In this document: positions 17,573-26,279 of the stretch, piece by piece
Numbering within the stretch: the first letter of the stretch is position 1
Layout of the letters: each line of letters begins with the position of its first letter
Assembly (NCBI GenBank): GCA_902168245.1
Contig: CABHPA010000023.1
Coordinates: forward strand, 1-55,799
Direction: 5' to 3'
DNA: 55,799 nucleotides
Source of the DNA: Candidatus Melainabacteria bacterium
Lineage (GTDB): Bacteria > Cyanobacteriota > Vampirovibrionia > Vampirovibrionales > Vampirovibrionaceae
Notes under the pieces: generated by a model
The model's database searches: none
The model's input: the letters and a program-made list of their open reading frames with translations, nothing else
What the model was told of the DNA's origin: nothing
Position numbers and translations under genes: made by a program

Positions 17573-19147
17573 ATGAATAAGACAATCGCTTCTATATTTC
17601 AGGGCTTCACGGACAAGTGGGACCTGCTCAGCTTCAACCAGCGGGTGATGCTGGGCACCTTGCTGATTGCCTTGGTGTTTTCCACCTTTTTTGTGTTCCA
17701 GCACACCAACGACGATTACGACATTCTTTACGATAACCTGAGCCTGCCGGACGCTGCCGCCGCCGTGGAAAAGCTGAAGGGCATGCACGAGTCTTACCGC
17801 CTGGCGAATGACGGGCATAGCATTCTGGTGCCGCGCGCCAAAAAGAACGAGCTGGTATTAGCGACCGCCAGCGAACTGACCAGCGAGAACACCATCAATC
17901 TCGCCAAAATCCCGCCCGTGTTACAGGGCGATATTCAGAAGGAATGGATTAAAAAGCTGAACACCCAGGAAATTTCCAGCATCCTCAGCTCCATTCAGGG
18001 GATTAAAAACGCGCAGGTGATTGTTACCCAGCCGGAGCAAAGCGTTTTTTCCGATGAGGACGTGCCGGTGACCGCTTCCGTGATGCTGATGGTGGATCCG
18101 GGTTTTCGGTTGCATGACGAGCAGGTGAAGGTGATTCGCAACCTGGTGGCGCATGCCGTTCCCGGCCTGAAGCCCGAAAATGTGGCGATTGCCGACAATT
18201 CCGGCAACCCGCTGGTGGGCGCTTCCGCCATTGCCGGGAACGGGCAAAGCGAAGCCGATCAGCGCCAGAAAGCGTTTGAAGATAAAGTTTCCAAAAAAGT
18301 CCTCGCCATTTTAACCCCGGTGGTGGGTAAAGAGAACGCCGTGGTTTCGGTCAGCGCGGTGCTGAACTTCGATCAGGCCGAAGCCGAGATTAACCGGGTG
18401 ATTCCTTCCGGCGGGGTGGCCGACAACCCGACCGGCCTGGCCGTCAGCCAGCAGACCGACACAGAAGAATACGCGGGCGGCGCCAAGCCTCCTGCCGAAG
18501 GCGGCGCGCCCGGCGTGCAAAGCAACGCCACGCCCCAGTACCAGGGCGAGTCCGAAAAGAACAAGAACAGCAATTACCGGCACAGCAAAACTACCACTAA
18601 TTACACCAATTCCGAGGAGCGCAAGAAAGTGGTGTACGCCCCTGGCACCGTGGAGCGCCTGACCGTGGCCGTGGTGCTGAACAAGGTACTGACCGCGAAA
18701 GAGACCGAGGAAATTTCCCAACTGGTGCAAAACGCCGCCGGGGTGGATATTTCCCGTGGGGATTCCGTGGACATCAAGGGCTTCCAGTTCTCCGCGCCGC
18801 CCAAAGATATGGAAAAAGAAATCGCCAAGGCGGCTGAAGCCACCCAGCAGCAGAACTTCTACCTGCAACTGGCTTCCGTGGCGGCCATGGTCATCCTGGG
18901 TGCGGCGGCCCTGTTTATCTTCTACAGCCTGGTGAAAAAGCCCGCCGAGGGACACATTGTGGACGAGGTGGAAGATTACAGCTATGCGCCTGAGCCGACC
19001 CCGATGCTGGAATCCGCCCCGATCCCGGCGCTGGAAATGATTACCGATCCGGAGATTGAGCATATGAAAGTCTCCATCAACAACATGGTGAGCGAAGATC
19101 CGGTTGAGGCGGCCCGTGTGCTGATGACCTATATGAAAGAGATGTAG
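17573..19147 (+). CDS. fliF: Flagellar MS-ring protein FliF
   Basis: FliF forms the membrane ring on which rod and switch assemble. The protein has 524 residues. An N-terminal transmembrane helix at about 25-46 is followed by ring-building motifs (DYDILYDNLSLPDAAAAVEKL, then TASELTSENT and VTASVMLMVDPGFRL). A Gly/Pro/Gln-rich loop is near residues 290-330, and a second transmembrane helix near 430-452 (LASVAAMVILGAAALFIFY). A cytoplasmic tail of about 70 residues should bind FliG. Confidence 0.97.
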   Translation: MNKTIASIFQGFTDKWDLLSFNQRVMLGTLLIALVFSTFFVFQHTNDDYDILYDNLSLPDAAAAVEKLKGMHESYRLANDGHSILVPRAKKNELVLATASELTSENTINLAKIPPVLQGDIQKEWIKKLNTQEISSILSSIQGIKNAQVIVTQPEQSVFSDEDVPVTASVMLMVDPGFRLHDEQVKVIRNLVAHAVPGLKPENVAIADNSGNPLVGASAIAGNGQSEADQRQKAFEDKVSKKVLAILTPVVGKENAVVSVSAVLNFDQAEAEINRVIPSGGVADNPTGLAVSQQTDTEEYAGGAKPPAEGGAPGVQSNATPQYQGESEKNKNSNYRHSKTTTNYTNSEERKKVVYAPGTVERLTVAVVLNKVLTAKETEEISQLVQNAAGVDISRGDSVDIKGFQFSAPPKDMEKEIAKAAEATQQQNFYLQLASVAAMVILGAAALFIFYSLVKKPAEGHIVDEVEDYSYAPEPTPMLESAPIPALEMITDPEIEHMKVSINNMVSEDPVEAARVLMTYMKEM

Positions 19148-19167
19148 GAAAACCCGGTAAGAACAGC

Positions 19168-19173
19168 TATAAT
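19168..19173 (+). promoter_or_regulatory. Possible internal -10 element before fliG
   Basis: TATAAT in an AT-rich 83-bp gap between fliF and fliG, the widest gap in this operon. No convincing -35 is visible, so an internal promoter is only possible. Confidence 0.3.
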
Positions 19174-19230
19174 ATATACAGAATATTGCAGCGGAAAGTG
19201 TGTTTAGCGTGAGAGTATTGCGGTTCCATT

Positions 19231-20259
19231 ATGCAGAATGAAGCATTATCCATCCGGTATATGACCAACTCCCAGAAGGTGGCGGCCCTGTTAATCGCGC
19301 TGGGGCCGAAGGCCGCTTCCGAGATTATGAAAAACATTGAAGACGAGATGGAAGTGGAGCATATCGCCCTGGAAATTGCTTCCCTGCAACGCATTAACCC
19401 GGAAACGCTCAACGCCATCCTGAGCGAATTCTATTCCATTTTTCAGGCCAGCGGCTATCTGGCCAGCGGCGGGGTTTCCTATGCCCGCCAGTTGCTGAAC
19501 GAAGCCTACGGGGAAAGTCAGGCGGATAAAATTCTGGAGCGTTTGGTGGCCACCCTGCAAACCAACCCGTTCGATTTTTTCAACAACGCCGATCCGGCTC
19601 AATTGGCCACGTCCTTCCAGAACGAGAACCCGCAATTGGTGGCGCTGGTGCTGGCATACCTAAAGCCGGAGCGTTCCGCTGCGATTTTAGGCGCGCTGTC
19701 CCCGGAAATGCAGGCCGATGTGGCCCTGCGCATTGCGGATATGGATCGCACCAACCCGGAAGTGCTGCGGGAAGTGGAACGGATTATGGAAAACAAGTTC
19801 TCCTCCGTTGTAACGGCCGACTTCAGTATGGCAGGCGGTATCGAGTCGCTGGCGGAAATCATCAACCGCAGCGACCGCACCACGGAAAAGGCCATTCTGG
19901 ACAGCCTGGAAATGAAAGACCCGGAAATCGCCGAGCAGGTGCGAGAGCTGATGTTCGTGTTCGAGGACATTATTCACCTGGACGATCGTTCCATCCAGCG
20001 CGTATTACGCGAAGTGGACACCAAGGATCTGGCGCTGTCCCTCAAGGGTTCTACTCAGGATGTGACCGACAAGATTTTCAAGAACATGTCGGAGCGGGCC
20101 GCCACTATCCTCAAGGACGACATGGAGTACATGGGACCGGTGCGCGCCAAAGATGTTCAGGAAAAGCAGACCTACATCGTCAGCATTATCCGCGCGCTAG
20201 AGGGTGCGGGCGAGATTACCGTGTCTCGCGGCGCCGAAGAGGATGACTTCATTGAGTAG
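19231..20259 (+). CDS. fliG: Flagellar motor switch protein FliG
   Basis: FliG is the rotor protein that contacts the stator and FliM. The protein has 342 residues, near the family norm. The N-domain reads NSQKVAALLIALGPKAASEIM; the middle domain has NENPQLVALVLAYLKPERSAAIL; the C-domain has FEDIIHLDDRSIQRVLREVDTKDLALSLKG, containing the charged torque helix, then NMSERAATILKDDMEYMGPVR. The tail overlaps the start of fliH. Confidence 0.97.
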   Translation: MQNEALSIRYMTNSQKVAALLIALGPKAASEIMKNIEDEMEVEHIALEIASLQRINPETLNAILSEFYSIFQASGYLASGGVSYARQLLNEAYGESQADKILERLVATLQTNPFDFFNNADPAQLATSFQNENPQLVALVLAYLKPERSAAILGALSPEMQADVALRIADMDRTNPEVLREVERIMENKFSSVVTADFSMAGGIESLAEIINRSDRTTEKAILDSLEMKDPEIAEQVRELMFVFEDIIHLDDRSIQRVLREVDTKDLALSLKGSTQDVTDKIFKNMSERAATILKDDMEYMGPVRAKDVQEKQTYIVSIIRALEGAGEITVSRGAEEDDFIE

Positions 20260-21439
20260 GTTTACCCGAACCGACAGTTTCCACAGGGCGGATGCCGCTT
20301 CCAGGCCAACTGCAACCTCTCAGCGGTTGTTCGGGGAAAAAGTCTCCGTGGGCGAGCCGGTGCGTATTCAGGGCGATACGGAATTGCGCCAGGAAATCGA
20401 GACCTCGCTGGAAATGCTGGCCAAACAACGCCTGCTGGAGGCCGAAGAGGAAGCCAGCGCCCTGTTGGCCAAAGCGCGCGGCGATGCGGCCATTCTGCTG
20501 GAAAAGGCCAACGCCCAGGCGCGGGAAATGCTGGCCCAAACGCAGGCCCAGGTGGACGACATTCGCGCCGCCGCCCATGAGGAGGGCTTTAAGGCCGGTT
20601 TTCAGGAAGGGTACGCCGACGCCACCGAGCAAGTGGAGCGGGAAACGGTGGATTTGCTGCGCGGGGCCAATACCTTGCTGGAAGGCGCTTACCAGGCCGA
20701 AAAACTGGTGCTGAGACAGTTTGAAAAACAGGCTGCTACCCTGATGGAACACCTGCTGCGGAAAATCCTGCGGCGGGAACTGGCCGATTCGCCGGAAACG
20801 CTGATGGCCATGGTAGCGCAAGCCGTGGAAAGCCTGTACATGAGCGGCAAAGTACAGGTGGTGGTTAGCCCGCTGGTGATCCATGAACTCCGTGAATATG
20901 CGGCCTCCGTCCGCAACGCACTGGGTGGGATGGAGCGGTTTGAGTTCATCGCCGATCCGGGGCTGGACCCGTTTCAGGTGTTTATTGTGGGGCAGGACGG
21001 TTGCTTTGATCTCAGCCCGCAGACCCAGATGACGCAGATGATGGCCGCCATTGAGCCGCATTTGCAATTGCCCCGCCGGACGGACACCATGTCGGATGCC
21101 GATACCCTGGCTGCGATGGGGCAGGACAATTCGCCTGCATTTCCCATGGAAAACCCCATGGGGGAGGATGCGCTGTTGGCCATGTCCGTAGGCGCCGCGG
21201 ATGAAGATTTGCTGGCGCCTGATGCGTTGCAGGAATTGCAGGCATTGGAAGCGGCCAGCCAAGGAGAATCCAGAGAAGAATTAAGGCCGGACGCGGGCAA
21301 ACCGGATTCGCCTGATGAACAAGAGGCGCGTTCCCAGGCGATGCCATTCGAGTTTCCCAGCCTGGAAACGGCTGTGGACGCAGTGGATGATCCGCCGCTT
21401 GCGGATGGCGGTGATGACGATACGGGAACAATCCTGTAA
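20243..21439 (+). CDS. fliH: Flagellar assembly protein FliH with long acidic C-terminal extension
   Basis: FliH regulates the export ATPase FliI. I place the start at ATG 20243, just after GAAGAGG and overlapping fliG by 17 bp (TTG 20252 is an alternative), giving 398 residues. Residues about 40-150 form an Ala/Glu/Gln-rich helix followed by EEGFKAGFQEGYADATEQVE, the GxxxG-like FliH repeat region. A conserved C-domain follows (KILRRELADSPETLMAMVAQAVE). After about residue 290 an extra tract of roughly 110 residues, acidic and Pro-rich with no visible fold, precedes the stop. Usual FliH is about 230-270 residues. Confidence 0.9.
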   Translation: MTSLSRFTRTDSFHRADAASRPTATSQRLFGEKVSVGEPVRIQGDTELRQEIETSLEMLAKQRLLEAEEEASALLAKARGDAAILLEKANAQAREMLAQTQAQVDDIRAAAHEEGFKAGFQEGYADATEQVERETVDLLRGANTLLEGAYQAEKLVLRQFEKQAATLMEHLLRKILRRELADSPETLMAMVAQAVESLYMSGKVQVVVSPLVIHELREYAASVRNALGGMERFEFIADPGLDPFQVFIVGQDGCFDLSPQTQMTQMMAAIEPHLQLPRRTDTMSDADTLAAMGQDNSPAFPMENPMGEDALLAMSVGAADEDLLAPDALQELQALEAASQGESREELRPDAGKPDSPDEQEARSQAMPFEFPSLETAVDAVDDPPLADGGDDDTGTIL

Positions 21440-22770
21440 TGTCGCCGAACCCCGATACGATGGACTGGGCGAAGCTGATCGACAAGGCCGACCCGTACCA
21501 GCCGGTGGGGCTGGTGGATCAGGTGATTGGCCTGGTCATCGAGTCTCGCGGCCCCAAGGCCAAAATTGCGGACGTGTGCCTGATTGAGACCGGCGACCCG
21601 CATACCCCCACCATCCCGGCGGAAGTGGTGGGCTTTAAGGAAGGTAAACTGCTGCTGATGCCATTGGGCGAAATGGGCAATCTCTCGCCGGGGGCAAGAG
21701 TGTTTAACACCGGCCATTCCTTTCGGGTGAACGTGGGGCCGGAACTGCTGGGCCGGGTGCTGGACGGACTGGGCAACCCCATCGACGACCGCTTTCCGGT
21801 GTCCAAAGATCTGGCGTTCCATGTGCATGCCCACGCGCCGCATCCCCTCAAGCGAAAAGAAATTACCGAGCCGCTTTCCTTGGGCATCAAATCGCTGGAC
21901 GGGTTTACCACCATCGGCAAGGGTCAGCGTATCGGTATCTTTGCCGGTTCCGGCATCGGGAAAAGCACCACGCTGGGCATGATTGCCCGAAACACCGAAG
22001 CGGATCTCAGCGTCATCGCCCTGATTGGGGAGCGGGGACGCGAGGTGCAGGATTTTATTGATCATGCGCTGGGGCCGGAAGGCATGAAGCGTTCCGTGGT
22101 GGTGGTGTCCACCTCCGAGCAGCCCGCGCTGATGAAAATTAAGGCGGCTCTGGTGGCCACCACCGTGGCGGAGTATTTCCGCAAAAGCGGCAAAAACGTA
22201 TTGCTGATGATGGATTCCTTAACCCGTGTGGCCATGGCCTTGCGGGAAGTGGGCCTTGCGGTGGGGGAGCCGCCCACCACGCGCGGTTATACGCCCAGCG
22301 TGTTCGCCTTTATGCCCAAGCTGCTGGAACGCAGCGGGACATCCGATACCGGCTCCATTACAGGTTTGTACACCGTGCTGGTGGAAGGCGACGACATGAA
22401 CGAGCCGGTGGCCGACACCGTGCGCGGGCTGCTGGACGGTCACATTGTGCTGACCCGTGAGCTGGCCCATCAGAACCATTTCCCGGCGGTGGACGTGCTG
22501 GCGTCCGTCAGCCGTTTGATGACTCAGATTGTCGACAAGCCCCACCGGGATGCGGCGGGCAAAATTCGGGACTTGATGGCCACCTACAAGCGTTCGGAGG
22601 ATTTAATCAACATCGGCGCGTATGTGGCTGGCACCAGTCCCAAGCTGGATTTGGCGGTGGCCCTGAAGGACGAGATTGATCGTCTGCTCCGCCAGGATAT
22701 TGAGGAAAACGCCCCGTTTGAATCCACCGTGGACTGGATGCTTAAAATTGCCGCCCGTTTCAATTTTTAG
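21439..22770 (+). CDS. fliI: Flagellum-specific ATPase FliI
   Basis: FliI energises flagellar type III export. The protein has 443 residues. An N-terminal beta-barrel is followed by Walker A GSGIGKST at residues 170-177, IGERGREVQDFIDHAL, and the Walker B strand VLLMMDSLTRVAMALREVGLA, all typical of the F1-like export ATPases. The start ATG overlaps the fliH stop as TAATG, indicating coupled translation with its regulator. This is the last rightward gene; fliJ does not follow, and the next gene is convergent 22 bp away. Confidence 0.97.
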   Translation: MSPNPDTMDWAKLIDKADPYQPVGLVDQVIGLVIESRGPKAKIADVCLIETGDPHTPTIPAEVVGFKEGKLLLMPLGEMGNLSPGARVFNTGHSFRVNVGPELLGRVLDGLGNPIDDRFPVSKDLAFHVHAHAPHPLKRKEITEPLSLGIKSLDGFTTIGKGQRIGIFAGSGIGKSTTLGMIARNTEADLSVIALIGERGREVQDFIDHALGPEGMKRSVVVVSTSEQPALMKIKAALVATTVAEYFRKSGKNVLLMMDSLTRVAMALREVGLAVGEPPTTRGYTPSVFAFMPKLLERSGTSDTGSITGLYTVLVEGDDMNEPVADTVRGLLDGHIVLTRELAHQNHFPAVDVLASVSRLMTQIVDKPHRDAAGKIRDLMATYKRSEDLINIGAYVAGTSPKLDLAVALKDEIDRLLRQDIEENAPFESTVDWMLKIAARFNF

Positions 22771-22792
22771 GGTATTGCTTTGCACTGCGATA

Positions 22793-23623
22793 TTACTTGA
22801 GCGAGGCGGTGCAACTGCTGCCGTTATCCGCATGGCCGGATACGCCGCAGATTTTACCGGCATCCTGGTGGGTTGCGTTTGAATTGGAGACAGTGCTGAC
22901 ATCGCCCGGATCTTGATTCCCATGCAGTACGCTGTTGGTGGTTTGGCTGGTGGCGGCGGCATTGTGGGTCACCAGGTCGGTCAGTTGGGATATTTTGTCT
23001 TTCACGCTGTCGCTTGCCCCGGAGGCCAGCACTTCGTTCTTTTTCTGCTGTAGCGCCACGATTTCCCCGCCGTGGCTTAATGCCCAGGAGAGTTGCCAGG
23101 CGTTCAGCACCTGCCCGTTATAGTAGATGGACGTGGACTGGAATTTTTCCAGGTCGCCTTTGCTGTACTTGGAAATGGATTCCAGCATGCTTTGCAGTTG
23201 CGCCACTTCATGCGCCTGGTTGGCTAATTGCACCAGCAGCGATTTCAATTGTTCCTCCGCCGTTAAGGGTTTGGCGGGGGCGGTGGAGCTGCCGGTGTTG
23301 CCTAGTCCCACCTGGTTTCCGTTTGCGCCCGTGGTTTGGGCCATGGCGGGGTTGTTGGAGGCGCTGCTAAGTCCGGCCGTGCTGCCGGTCATATCCGCCA
23401 TCACCATGTTGGCTTGGGCTTGGGCCTCCATAAACGATGCCTGATCGTTGTGCGCCTTCATGTCGCTATGGAGATCGGCCAGGGCGTTTTTGAAATTCTG
23501 CCCGAATGAAAGGAAAACGATAATCGAAGCCCCGACCAGGAGGATGCCAATCAGGGTGTATTCCACAAGGGCGTTTCCGTGGGCCTTGGAAAACGGGATA
23601 ACGGTTGACGTCTTTCTGCTCAT
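22793..23623 (-). CDS. Large Flp/type IVb pilin-like protein (paralog A)
   Basis: The predicted protein has 276 residues. The leader KAHG (G16) is followed by NALVEYTLIGILLVGASIIVF, with Glu +5 and Tyr +6, the hallmark of Flp/type IVb prepilins. Flp pilins are 50-80 residues; here a long helical, Gln/Ala/Ser-rich domain follows, predicted coiled-coil around residues 120-165, then a polar tail. The C-terminus has Cys259 and Cys271 around a HADNG segment, likely a disulfide loop. GAAGAAGAAG lies before the ATG. The paralog at 23843-24715 is immediately upstream in transcription. Pilus function is inferred from the N-terminus. Confidence 0.82.
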   Translation of the reverse strand: MSRKTSTVIPFSKAHGNALVEYTLIGILLVGASIIVFLSFGQNFKNALADLHSDMKAHNDQASFMEAQAQANMVMADMTGSTAGLSSASNNPAMAQTTGANGNQVGLGNTGSSTAPAKPLTAEEQLKSLLVQLANQAHEVAQLQSMLESISKYSKGDLEKFQSTSIYYNGQVLNAWQLSWALSHGGEIVALQQKKNEVLASGASDSVKDKISQLTDLVTHNAAATSQTTNSVLHGNQDPGDVSTVSNSNATHQDAGKICGVSGHADNGSSCTASLK

Positions 23624-23842
23624 AAGTGCTTCTTCTTCCCTAAGGGTGGGCTATGCTATGTATATCGACTGCTGGGCTATGTTTCTGAAGGGCAAGCTTT
23701 ACAATTCGTGATATCCCGTTTAAACGACTGTTTATGACTTTTTATAGCGGCTTCATGGGCAGGCCGAGCCTTGTTTCAAAGGAAGTGCAGCGACCCTGGG
23801 AAGCCGGTGTCGAAACCCGTTCCCGAAGGCATATAGTTGCGC

Positions 23843-24715
23843 CTATTGGCACTCTTGCCCGTTGTCTTTGCGATGGCCTTTTTCGCAAATAAAACTGGCG
23901 TCCTCATGGGTCTCTTCCGGGATGGTTAACCCGCCGATAAACCATGGACTGCCGTTGGAGAACAACACATGGTTGGTGGCCTGGCTAAGGTTGGAGGCAT
24001 GGCTTGCCACCTGGCTGGATACTTGCGCCACCTGGCTGGATACTTGCGCCACCTGGCTGGCAGTGGCGCTATCCACACCCGAAGATAGCACATGGCTGGT
24101 TTTCTGGTTCACATCGTTCCCGGTGTCGCGAATGGCTTTGGAAAGCTGGCTGGCGTTCAGCACCTTGCCGTCCAGTATGACGGAGGCGTCCTTGAACTTC
24201 TGGATGTCGCTGCCGCTGAACATCGTCAGTTCTTTCAGCTTTCCTTCCAGTCTGGCTACCTGATGGGTCTGGTTGGCCAAATCCATCAGTAGGTTTTGCT
24301 GTTCCGACGCCAGGTTGTCGGTGTTGGCGAATGCGCCGCCGCTCAGCTTTGTTTTGCCCGCGCCCATCCGGGTGCCGTTTGCGCCGGAGGTAAAGGCGGA
24401 AGAGGTCTGCACCAGTTGCCCGGCCTCGTTATAGGTAAGCATAACGGAAGGCTTTTGGGGCTTGGCGTCCGCCAGGGCTTTTTGGGTTTTGGCACTGGCT
24501 TCGCTTACCATGGCCTGGCTTTTGTGCGCGCTAAAGTCCGTCTGGATGACGCCTGCGGAACCGTTGAGGCTTTTGCCGAACACCAGGAAGCCGGTCGTGG
24601 CTATTCCCAGCATCAGCACGGCAATCAGCATGTATTCCGGCAAGGTGTTCCCGTTAAATCGACGAATCCGCAGGGGGGCAGTGGGGTGAGGCATTGCCAT
24701 GGCTTTTCTTTCCAT
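23843..24715 (-). CDS. Large Flp/type IVb pilin-like protein (paralog B)
   Basis: The predicted protein has 290 residues. Leader RRFNG (G22) then NTLPEYMLIAVLMLGIATTGF, again with Glu +5/Tyr +6. The body matches paralog A in layout: a Thr/Ser/Gly-rich linker with GANGxxxG, a helical stretch LLMDLANQTHQVARLEGKLKEL comparable to LLVQLANQAHEVAQLQSML in A, then xxxDGKVLNASQLSxA versus YNGQVLNAWQLSWA. The C-terminus repeats C-x11-C with a DNG core (Cys277, Cys289). A 21-bp tandem repeat encodes QVAQVSS repeats near residue 225. The start could also be the Met at codon 6 or 8. Confidence 0.8.
   Translation of the reverse strand: MERKAMAMPHPTAPLRIRRFNGNTLPEYMLIAVLMLGIATTGFLVFGKSLNGSAGVIQTDFSAHKSQAMVSEASAKTQKALADAKPQKPSVMLTYNEAGQLVQTSSAFTSGANGTRMGAGKTKLSGGAFANTDNLASEQQNLLMDLANQTHQVARLEGKLKELTMFSGSDIQKFKDASVILDGKVLNASQLSKAIRDTGNDVNQKTSHVLSSGVDSATASQVAQVSSQVAQVSSQVASHASNLSQATNHVLFSNGSPWFIGGLTIPEETHEDASFICEKGHRKDNGQECQ
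24007..24060. repeat. 21-bp tandem repeat inside pilin-like paralog B
   Basis: Two full copies and 12 nt of a third of a 21-bp unit beginning CCACCTGGCTGG, with starts at 24007, 24028 and 24049. It keeps frame and encodes the heptad-length peptide QVAQVSS, so copy-number change would lengthen a predicted coiled coil by two turns. Confidence 0.9.
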
Positions 24716-24852
24716 GTCTACTATTCGCTCTTTTTCAAATAGTGTTTCGGCCCAATCGGTTTTTTCTGAAGAACGGGCGTTACAAATTTTTAGTTCGGGA
24801 GAAAGAACGGGGCAGGCGTAGCCTGCATGCAGAAGGAATTGGCGGGGGCCGT

Positions 24853-26160
24853 TTATTTCAGTTGGCGAATGAGGCTGACCACCGTTTCCACATGGTACGT
24901 TTGGGGAAACATATCGATGGGCTGCACGGCTTGAATTAACCAGCCCTGGGCCGCCAGCGCCTTTAAGTCGCGGGCCAGAGTGGTAGGGTTGCAGCTAACA
25001 TACAGCAATTGCCGTTTTACATTGGCAGACAGCCATTGCAGCACTTCCGGCTGGCAACCGGCGCGGGGCGGGTCAATAATGGCCACGTCAAAGCTGTCTT
25101 TCAGCTCCCGCAAAACGGCGCGCGCATCCCCTATCTTTAGTTGCACGTTGCTGGCCTGGTTCAGGGCCAGGTTTTCCCGCGCATCGGCCATGGCCCTGCG
25201 GGAACTTTCCACTGCCAGCACCCGCTGCATGCGGTCTTTAAAATACAGGGCGAACACGCCCACGCCCGCGTACACGTCCAGCAGGGATTGCGTCTCCGGA
25301 ACCAGATGCGCGTCCAGGGTTTCCAGCAGGCGCGCCGAGGCATGGCGGTTGGTCTGGAAAAAACTGCCGCAGGAAATTTTGAAGGTCTGCCCGCCCAGCG
25401 TTTCCAGTAAAAAGTTCTGTCCCCACAAGCTGACCGGCGCGGCTTGCTTAAAGGCGGTATCCCGGTGGCAAACACCCTTGATTTGCGGGAGCGCCTGATG
25501 GAGCCTACCTGCTAAATTGGCGAGTTGGGGGTGTTTTTCGCCTTCCAGCAGCAGCAGCACTTCTTCCCGCGCGTTCATAAATGCCTCTATGCGCAGTAAG
25601 GCGGAAGCCAATTCCGGGCTTTCCCGCAAGAAGCCTCGCAAGGTGAGGGCCACCCGGTTGAGCGTTTCCGGAATAATTTGGCATTGGCTGAATTCAACCA
25701 CCTGGTTGCTTTGGGCGGCATGGTAGCCCAACTGGTAGGCGGCAGGGGCAATTAATTCTTCCCCCTCCGGCTCAACCTCCCATTGCACCCGGTTTCGGTA
25801 ATGCCAGGCGATGTCGTCGGAACCGATGGTGTCCAGCACCGTAACATCCGACAATTTACCGATGCGTTGCAGGCTTTCCTGCACAATTAGCCGTTTCCAT
25901 TCCCGCTGGGCGGCAGGGGTAACATGCTGCCACTGGCAGCCGCCACATGCCCCGAACGATTCGCATCTGGGTTCCGCCCGATCCGGCCCCGGCTCCAGAA
26001 TGCTTTCAATACGAGCTTTGGCGGGTTTGGCGGTACCCGGCACCCGGCTTAGCCTAAGCCGATCGCCTGGCGCGCTCCAGGGAACGAACAGGACTTCCCC
26101 TTCCGTCAAGCGGCCCAGGCCGTCTCCACCGTAGACCAACTTTTCAATGGTAAGTTCCAT
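24853..26160 (-). CDS. rlmD: 23S rRNA (uracil-C5)-methyltransferase, RumA/RlmD family
   Basis: A SAM-dependent RNA m5U methyltransferase of 435 residues. An N-terminal TRAM domain (LTIEKLVYGGDGLGRL) is followed by Fe-S cluster cysteines in CESFGACGGCQWQH. The Rossmann core has LLDVYAGVGVFALYF, then IIDPPRAGC, and the catalytic region YVSCNPTTLARDLKAL. The last carries the nucleophilic cysteine. Family members modify U1939 or U747 of 23S rRNA or U54 of tRNA; which one cannot be told here. AAAGGA lies 7 nt before the ATG. The gene appears to be transcribed alone. Confidence 0.9.
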   Translation of the reverse strand: MELTIEKLVYGGDGLGRLTEGEVLFVPWSAPGDRLRLSRVPGTAKPAKARIESILEPGPDRAEPRCESFGACGGCQWQHVTPAAQREWKRLIVQESLQRIGKLSDVTVLDTIGSDDIAWHYRNRVQWEVEPEGEELIAPAAYQLGYHAAQSNQVVEFSQCQIIPETLNRVALTLRGFLRESPELASALLRIEAFMNAREEVLLLLEGEKHPQLANLAGRLHQALPQIKGVCHRDTAFKQAAPVSLWGQNFLLETLGGQTFKISCGSFFQTNRHASARLLETLDAHLVPETQSLLDVYAGVGVFALYFKDRMQRVLAVESSRRAMADARENLALNQASNVQLKIGDARAVLRELKDSFDVAIIDPPRAGCQPEVLQWLSANVKRQLLYVSCNPTTLARDLKALAAQGWLIQAVQPIDMFPQTYHVETVVSLIRQLK

Positions 26161-26279
26161 GCAAAATCCTTTTCAAATCTTGGCAAAATTTTGTGTGAGT
26201 TGTAAGAGCGTTTTATTGGTAAAGAGCTATTCGGCCTGTTTTCTGGCTTGTCAGGCTACTTTTTGGATGCGATTCCTCT

